From Reyranella sp. (GTDB lineage Bacteria; Pseudomonadota; Alphaproteobacteria; Reyranellales; Reyranellaceae): a DNA stretch of 64,000 nt. Within the stretch, counting starts at the first letter, position 1; each line of letters begins with the position of its first letter. Below, piece after piece: positions 59,375 to 64,000 of this stretch. The stretch spans positions 620,001 through 684,000 of the forward strand of contig NZ_SCVC01000006.1 of assembly GCF_004297405.1 (NCBI RefSeq), given 5' to 3'. The notes under the pieces were generated by a model. It was given only the letters and a program-made list of their open reading frames with translations. It did not search any database and had not been told where the DNA came from. A program made the translations under genes and the position numbers.

Positions 59375-61657
59375 TCACAGTCGATAGTTGAGAGTGAGCA
59401 TCGCCGTGGTGCCTGCACCTGGCACCGCACGGCCACCATCCGACGCGATGACACCTTCGTAGTACATCGTGTTGAACAGGTTGTAGACGTTGAGGCGTAT
59501 GTCGTACCTCGGCTGCTTGTAGGCTGCCGTCAGGTCGAAGCGCGTGTAGGCCGGAACCGTCACGGTGTTCTGGTTGTTGGCGTAGCGCGCGCCCATATAG
59601 AACATGCCGCCACCGATCTCGTAGGTGTCCTTGATCGTATAGGTCGTCCAGATGTTGCCCGAATCTCTCGGCGTATTGAGCGGTACGTTACCCGTGGTGT
59701 TGGCTGCGGTGCCGTTCAGGATGCGGCCGTCGAGATAGGCATAGCCGCCGAACACCTGCCATTCAGGCAGAATGCGTCCGGCGAAGCCGATGCGCGCACC
59801 TTGCACCTGGATCTGGCCGGTGGGCGAGAACGTGCCGTCGGGATTGGTGGTGCGGGCATTGTTCTTGATGATCCGGAACAGTGCGCCGTTGAGCGAAAGG
59901 TTACCCTTCAGCAGCTCGTACTTGGCGCCGATCTCGAAGCCTGCGTTCGTTTCAGGCGGCAACGCCGTCGTGCCGGTCGTCGAGGTGAGCTGCTCGAGCG
60001 ATGGATTGAACGAGGTGCTGTAGGAGAAGTAGTAGGACTGCTCCGGTGTCGGCTCGATGATCACGCCGGTGCGCACGCTCGTGTACGTATCCGTCTGCGT
60101 ATAGTACGGAACGGCCGTATTGCCGGGCGTGTTCGCCGAATTGATCGAGTTGCCGATCTGCGCCGTGTAGACGTCCCAGCGCACACCGCCGACCAGCTTC
60201 AGCCAGGGCATGACCTGGATCGTGTCGTTGGCGTAGATACCCGCTCCCCAGGCTTGCGAGGACGCGTAGTTGCCCGGAACCGATGGCGTAGTCGATGGAG
60301 AATCGCCGCCAGTCGTAAAGCCGGCCGGCACGCACCCTGGTGAACCGGTGGGCAGTGCGGTGCCATTGCAGGTGCCGGTACGAGAGAAAGCCTTGTTGGT
60401 GTAGGACTCGTAGTTGAGATCGACGCCAGCCAGCAGCGTGTGACCGACGGGGCCCGTATCGAACTTGGCCGTCAACTCGGTCTGGTTCTCCAGCGTGATG
60501 TCGTTGACGTTTCGGTCACGGCTCAACTGGCGGACGTAGAGCGAGCTGAGCGGCAGGCCGCTCTGGACTGGTCCGCCTGGCCAGGCGGCCGGTGCCGCCA
60601 CGAAAGCGCCATTTGCTGCAAGTGAGCCCACGAAGCCGCCCGAGGTCTCGCGGACGTTCGTATTCACCCACACGAATTCGGTCTGATTGCGCAGGCTCAG
60701 GTTCTGATTGAACTTGTGATCGACAGTGGCGTTGAGCGCGATGACGTCCTGGGCCGTATAGTCGTTGTTGAAGCCGTAGGCTGTGTTGCGCGGAACGTTG
60801 ATCGGGAATCCGTTCAGGTTTGGCACGCCGTAGGCCACCTGATCCTTCTTGTGCTGCAGGATCGCCGACAGGGTGATCTCGGTCGGCGTGCCGATGCCCA
60901 GCTTCACCGACGGCGCGATGCCGAAGTCGAGGACGTTCGTCTGGTCCAGGGTCGAGGCCTTGCCGGCCTGAAACATCATCGAGACGCGGGCTGCGTTGGT
61001 TTCCTCGAACGGGACGTTGACGTCGGCTGTCGTGCGCACGAGGCCATTCGTCGTGGCCGAGAGGCTGAGCTCCGTCGCCTGCTTGAGGAAGGGCTTCTTC
61101 ATCACCTGGTTGATGACGCCGCCGGTCGAACCACGACCGAACAGCATCGACGACGGCCCCATCAGGACCTCGACCTGCTCCAGTGCGAAGACATCACGGT
61201 AGTACTGGCCACGGTCGCGCATGCCGTCGAGGTAGATGTCGGTGCGTGCGGAGAAGCCGTTCAGGTTGATGTTGGTGCCGATGTTGCCGCCTTCGGCCGA
61301 GCCGATGGTGACACCCGGTGCGTTGCGCACCGCCTGCTCGAGCGTCGTGACGCCCTGGGACTGCATCAGTGCTCTGTTGATGACGACGACTGACTGCGGA
61401 ACGTCCATCAGGTTCCCGGCCCCCATGCGGTTGATCGAACCGCGCGTGACCTGGAAGTCCTCGCTGGGGCGACTACCGGAGACCGTGATGGTCTGCATGG
61501 TCGCGGGCGCGCTGGTCGGGTCGCCCGGCTTGTTTTCCGTCGGCGGTGGCGCCGCAGGATCTGATGGCGTCGTGTTGGCCGGCGGCTGCTGGGCCATGGC
61601 GGTTGGAGCTACGAGCAGTCCAAGGAGGGCCGTCGTCGCTGGCATACGCTTCGCCAT
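59375..61657 (-). CDS. TonB-dependent siderophore receptor (Fiu/PiuA-like)
   Basis: A 760-residue outer-membrane receptor. A signal peptide (about 1-22) is followed by a Pro-rich linker and a TonB box QTITVSG (about 55-61). The plug domain runs from MDVPQSVVVINRALMQSQG to VEVLMGPSSMLFGRGSTGGVIN, and a 22-strand barrel follows. The plug features (NLNGFSARTDIYLDGMRD) match catecholate-type receptors such as Fiu and PiuA. No STN signalling domain is seen. The last residues read LTLNYRL, ending in Leu instead of the usual Phe or Trp. It starts at an ATG with GGGGAG four bases upstream and heads the iron operon. Two Fur-box-like sites and a terminator-like hairpin precede it. Confidence 0.93.
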   Translation of the reverse strand: MAKRMPATTALLGLLVAPTAMAQQPPANTTPSDPAAPPPTENKPGDPTSAPATMQTITVSGSRPSEDFQVTRGSINRMGAGNLMDVPQSVVVINRALMQSQGVTTLEQAVRNAPGVTIGSAEGGNIGTNINLNGFSARTDIYLDGMRDRGQYYRDVFALEQVEVLMGPSSMLFGRGSTGGVINQVMKKPFLKQATELSLSATTNGLVRTTADVNVPFEETNAARVSMMFQAGKASTLDQTNVLDFGIAPSVKLGIGTPTEITLSAILQHKKDQVAYGVPNLNGFPINVPRNTAYGFNNDYTAQDVIALNATVDHKFNQNLSLRNQTEFVWVNTNVRETSGGFVGSLAANGAFVAAPAAWPGGPVQSGLPLSSLYVRQLSRDRNVNDITLENQTELTAKFDTGPVGHTLLAGVDLNYESYTNKAFSRTGTCNGTALPTGSPGCVPAGFTTGGDSPSTTPSVPGNYASSQAWGAGIYANDTIQVMPWLKLVGGVRWDVYTAQIGNSINSANTPGNTAVPYYTQTDTYTSVRTGVIIEPTPEQSYYFSYSTSFNPSLEQLTSTTGTTALPPETNAGFEIGAKYELLKGNLSLNGALFRIIKNNARTTNPDGTFSPTGQIQVQGARIGFAGRILPEWQVFGGYAYLDGRILNGTAANTTGNVPLNTPRDSGNIWTTYTIKDTYEIGGGMFYMGARYANNQNTVTVPAYTRFDLTAAYKQPRYDIRLNVYNLFNTMYYEGVIASDGGRAVPGAGTTAMLTLNYRL

Positions 61658-61672
61658 GAAATCTCCCCTGAC

Positions 61673-61708
61673 AAAAAAACGCATTCCCCCGTCGATTGGG
61701 GCGAATGC
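61673..61708 (-). terminator. Terminator-like hairpin in the leader of the siderophore receptor
   Basis: On the minus strand GCATTC-G-CCCC pairs with GGGGG-AATGC (six plus four base pairs with one bulged G, loop AATCGAC), followed by GTTTTTTT. This is the form of a Rho-independent terminator, yet it sits only 16-51 bases before the receptor start codon, between the Fur-box-like sites and the ribosome site. It could be an attenuator, a 5' stabilising hairpin, or the terminator of the upstream smvR-like gene. Confidence 0.6.
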
Positions 61709-61720
61709 AAGTCATTATCA
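61706..61720. promoter_or_regulatory. Fur-box-like site 1 upstream of the receptor
   Basis: TGCAAGTCATTATCA matches 12 of 15 positions of the Fur consensus TGATAATCATTATCA. It overlaps a good minus-strand -10 (GATAAT at 61719-61714), so Fur binding would block the receptor promoter under iron-replete conditions. Confidence 0.5.
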
Positions 61721-61737
61721 TGGAAGGGAAACGACAT

Positions 61738-61752
61738 TGAGAATGAATCTCA
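61738..61752. promoter_or_regulatory. Fur-box-like site 2 upstream of the receptor
   Basis: TGAGAATGAATCTCA is a near-palindrome matching 12 of 14 defined positions of the Fur 7-1-7 consensus on the minus strand. It is centred 32 bp upstream of site 1 and is flanked by CAT and TG that extend the symmetry. Two such sites suggest tight iron control of the whole operon. Confidence 0.6.
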
Positions 61753-61844
61753 TGCAAATAGCGAAGGCAGCTTTGCATGCGAGCGACACAGTCAGTGCAA
61801 CGAATGCCCTTTGGCTACTCAGGACATAGCGTGGTTGCTGACGA

Positions 61845-62453
61845 TCAGTGCTTCCTGCTCGAACCTCGCGGCGGCGACAGTGGTTCGCCGACCAGCGCCT
61901 GAATATCTTTGAACATATCGAGCCATTCAGTCTGATCGATATCCATCAGACCGAAGAAGCGCAGCATGAAGGCCCCTTCGGTAGCAAGAAATGCGAGCCT
62001 CGCGCGGCGGTCTTCGCTCTTGGACATGTCGAGGCCCGCGGTGCGGCTGGAATACCAGGCGCGTGTCGAGGCAAGATCCTCTGGGGAGCGAATCAACGCG
62101 GCAAGTAAACTTGCCGCCTTGGCTTGTGTCGCCTCGTCCGACCGATGCGTCGCCTCGACATGCGCGCGGATGGCAGTAACGGGTGCGGGATTGGCCCCGG
62201 CGATCGCGCGAAACAGCTCGTCGTAGGAACTGCCCCACCGCTCGAACATCGCCACGATAAGGCCCTCCTTCGTGCCGAACGCGTACTGAACGCCCCCTTT
62301 CGTGATCCCTGTCGCTTTCGCCACTGCGTCGATCGTCAGGGCCGCCGCGCCGTGTTTGGTGACGATTTCCTCGGCAGCATCGAGCAAGTGCTCGCGATCG
62401 ATCGTCCGAGGGCGACCTGGCGATCTGCCTTGTTCATCCACTTTATTTTTCAT
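61845..62453 (-). CDS. TetR family repressor, SmvR-like
   Basis: A 202-residue TetR protein. GRPRTIDREHLLDAAEEIVTKHGAAALTIDAVAKATGITKGGVQYAFGTKEGLI (about 13-66, quoted here only by its parts) is a standard HTH with recognition helix KGGVQYAFG. The ligand domain is all-helical. The ATG lies within a perfect 10-bp palindrome (62451-62460), so it should repress itself. It is divergent from a 14-helix MFS pump as SmvR is from SmvA in enterobacteria, suggesting a role in biocide or quaternary-amine response. Confidence 0.88.
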   Translation of the reverse strand: MKNKVDEQGRSPGRPRTIDREHLLDAAEEIVTKHGAAALTIDAVAKATGITKGGVQYAFGTKEGLIVAMFERWGSSYDELFRAIAGANPAPVTAIRAHVEATHRSDEATQAKAASLLAALIRSPEDLASTRAWYSSRTAGLDMSKSEDRRARLAFLATEGAFMLRFFGLMDIDQTEWLDMFKDIQALVGEPLSPPRGSSRKH

Positions 62454-62460
62454 ACGTATG
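62451..62460. promoter_or_regulatory. Palindromic operator at the TetR start codon
   Basis: CATACGTATG is a perfect 10-bp palindrome that contains the ATG of the TetR gene and lies 80 bp before the divergent MFS gene. The surrounding TTTCATACGTATGTATTTATATT is AT-rich, unlike most of the window, as expected for promoter DNA. Confidence 0.55.
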
Positions 62461-62540
62461 TATTTATATTAGAACGATTGGCCGTACAAGCGCGGCCCAA
62501 TGCGATTCCTCTTGGACTAGTGCGCTTTCATGGTGAGTAG

Positions 62541-64000
62541 ATGACCATCAAGAACCGTTGGCTCGTGCTGACGATCCTATCCAGTGCCCTCTTCTTGATC
62601 GTCATCGACATGACAGTGCTCTACACGGCGCTGCCGCGTTTGACGCACGATCTAGCGGCCACGGCGTCGGAGAAGCTCTGGATCATCAACGCCTATCCGC
62701 TCGTGGTGGCCGGCCTCCTGCCAGGCCTTGGCACGCTCGGCGACAGGTTTGGCCATAAGCCGCTCTTCATCTACGGCCTCGGCGTGTTCGGCGCCGCGTC
62801 CCTGCTCGCCGCCTATGCGCCCGTTCCTGCGGTGCTGGTTGGCGCGCGCGTACTGCTCGCAGTCGGCGCAGCAATGATGATGCCGGCGACGCTCTCCATC
62901 ATCCGGCTTACCTTCGAGGACGAACGGGAGCGCTCTTTCGCCATCGGCATCTGGGCGGCAATCGCGTCAGGTGGTGCTGCAATCGGACCGGTGCTCGGCG
63001 GTTTCCTGCTCGAATATTTCTGGTGGGGTTCGGTCTTCCTCATCAACGTTCCCGTCGTTCTGATCGCCTTGGCGCTTGCCGTCAGGGTCATTCCGGATCG
63101 ACCGGCCAACACAGAACGTCCCTGGGACCTTATCGGCTCCGTACAGATTCTCGTTGGTCTGATTGGCATCGCCTATGCGATCAAGGAAGCAAGCAAACGC
63201 GCGCCATCATGGGAAGCCGTCGCCCTTGCCGCGATCATCGGCATCATCGCGTTGACGCTGTTCGTGCACCGCCAAAACCGACTGCCTCACAAGCTGATCG
63301 ACTTTTCGCTGTTCCGAGACACCCGCTTCTCGTCGGGCGTGGCGACAGCGTTGATTGCCTCGCTCGCGCTAATCGGGCTCGAACTCGCAATCTCGCAGAG
63401 GCTTCAGCTAGTGCTCGGCCTGTCACCGCTTGAGGCTGGGCTATTCATCATACCAATCCCGCTCGCCGCTTTCCTTGCCGGGCCACTCACCGGGCTCCTC
63501 ATGCCGCGCATCGGCGGGATCAACATCCTGTGGAGCTCCATGCTGGTTGCAGGAGCCGGCCTCGCGTTTTACCTGACCGTCCATAACGCTTCTCTCGGCG
63601 CACAGATCGCCGGCTTCGTCATACTGGGGTTCGGCATCGGTGCCGGGATGACCGCAGCATCGAGTGTCATCATGTTGAGCGCACCGGCCGATCGCGCCGG
63701 CATGGCCGCGTCGATCGAGGAGGTCTCCTATGAGCTCGGCGGCGCGATCGGCATCGCCATTCTCGGCAGCATCATGTCGGCGGTCTATTCGTTGTCGCTC
63801 GTACTGCCCGAAAGCATGGCTGTGTCGGAGATGGCCTATGACAGTCTCGACGAGGCCTTGATCATCGCTGAGAAAATGACCGGAGAGGCTGCGGCACTCC
63901 TCCGTCATCAGACTCACCAAGCCTTCGACCGGGCTTTTATTGTCGTTTCGGTCATAGCCAGCGCGCTGCTGCTTCTAACGGGCATCGCCGTCTGGCTCGG
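62541..64000 (+). CDS. MFS multidrug efflux pump, SmvA/QacA-like (partial, runs off the window)
   Basis: The frame starts at ATG 62541 (GGTGAG just before) and stays open for 486 codons to the right edge, so the C-terminus is missing. It is a 14-helix-type pump: motif A region GTLGDRFGHKPLFIYGLG (about 62-79), the early LFLIVIDMTVLYTALPRL with the Asp of motif D1, and GPVLGGFLLEYFWWGSVFLINVP (motif C region, about 150-172). These match the SmvA/QacA group that exports quaternary ammonium compounds and dyes by proton antiport. It is divergent from a SmvR-like repressor. Confidence 0.9.
   Translation, partial: MTIKNRWLVLTILSSALFLIVIDMTVLYTALPRLTHDLAATASEKLWIINAYPLVVAGLLPGLGTLGDRFGHKPLFIYGLGVFGAASLLAAYAPVPAVLVGARVLLAVGAAMMMPATLSIIRLTFEDERERSFAIGIWAAIASGGAAIGPVLGGFLLEYFWWGSVFLINVPVVLIALALAVRVIPDRPANTERPWDLIGSVQILVGLIGIAYAIKEASKRAPSWEAVALAAIIGIIALTLFVHRQNRLPHKLIDFSLFRDTRFSSGVATALIASLALIGLELAISQRLQLVLGLSPLEAGLFIIPIPLAAFLAGPLTGLLMPRIGGINILWSSMLVAGAGLAFYLTVHNASLGAQIAGFVILGFGIGAGMTAASSVIMLSAPADRAGMAASIEEVSYELGGAIGIAILGSIMSAVYSLSLVLPESMAVSEMAYDSLDEALIIAEKMTGEAAALLRHQTHQAFDRAFIVVSVIASALLLLTGIAVWL

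Overview
This is a 64 kb, high-GC, gene-dense bacterial chromosome segment with about 66 protein genes, two tRNA genes, and no rRNA, CRISPR array, prophage or insertion sequence. The organism is most likely an alphaproteobacterium. The best evidence is a PopZ (DUF2497) pole-organising gene sitting between a tolC-type gene and valS, together with an alphaproteobacterial-style ParE, a Zur-type Fur protein and split XdhC genes. A Reyranella-like or other soil/rhizosphere genus is a guess from the gene mix (Bug-type binding proteins, CoA-transferases, dioxygenases) and is not proven by the sequence.

Layout. (1) 0.06-8.7 kb, minus strand: a molybdo-hydroxylase maturation operon. Its order is MoxR-type AAA ATPase, CoxE-like VWA protein, XdhC split in two genes, a MoeA-like/MocA-like fusion, a SufS-type cysteine desulfurase and a SufU-like three-cysteine partner, followed by a DUF4139 exported protein. 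(2) 8.8-13.1 kb: SDR, amidase, a Bug solute-binding protein and a TauD-type dioxygenase with a perfect 7-1-7 palindrome upstream. (3) 13.1-17.0 kb, minus: an isocitrate-lyase-superfamily gene broken by a single-base frameshift, an EamA transporter, a NicO nickel/cobalt exporter with its DUF1007 partner, and an acyl-CoA thioesterase. (4) 17.1-20.9 kb, plus: parE, a small exported protein, pyrD. (5) 20.9-26.2 kb, minus: Rieske oxygenase, Bug protein, ilvD, a membrane-anchored trypsin-like protease and DUF350. (6) 26.3-31.8 kb, plus: EamA, CaiB-type CoA-transferase, thiolase-like protein, PhyH dioxygenase, FkbM methyltransferase. (7) 31.8-37.3 kb, minus: valS, popZ, tolC, pcm-like. (8) 37.5-46.4 kb, plus: tRNA-Cys, tRNA-Asn, Nudix hydrolase and a sulfur-flavoured series (cysteine synthase, ribokinase, AlaX, mercaptopyruvate sulfurtransferase, GNAT, cystathionine beta-lyase), then zur (minus) divergent from hisI, a Tat lipoprotein and an Fsr-like MFS pump. 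(9) 46.4-56.0 kb: MlrC-type M81 protein, bdcR/bdcA with paired operators, a dehydrogenase-cupin operon with a HAD gene, GNAT, TetR/LysE, and AraC/SDR/CMD-Atu4866. (10) 56.0-61.7 kb, minus: a self-contained iron-uptake operon (TonB-dependent receptor, PiuC-like hydroxylase, PepSY protein, TonB, ExbB, ExbD) with two Fur-box-like sites and a terminator-like hairpin in the receptor leader. (11) 61.8-64 kb: a SmvR/SmvA-like TetR-MFS pair, the pump running off the end of the window.

The genes most worth follow-up are the maturation operon that carries its own cysteine desulfurase/SufU pair, the iron-uptake operon with its unusual leader, the bdcR/bdcA operators, and the frameshifted lyase. All reading is by eye; no database search was run.
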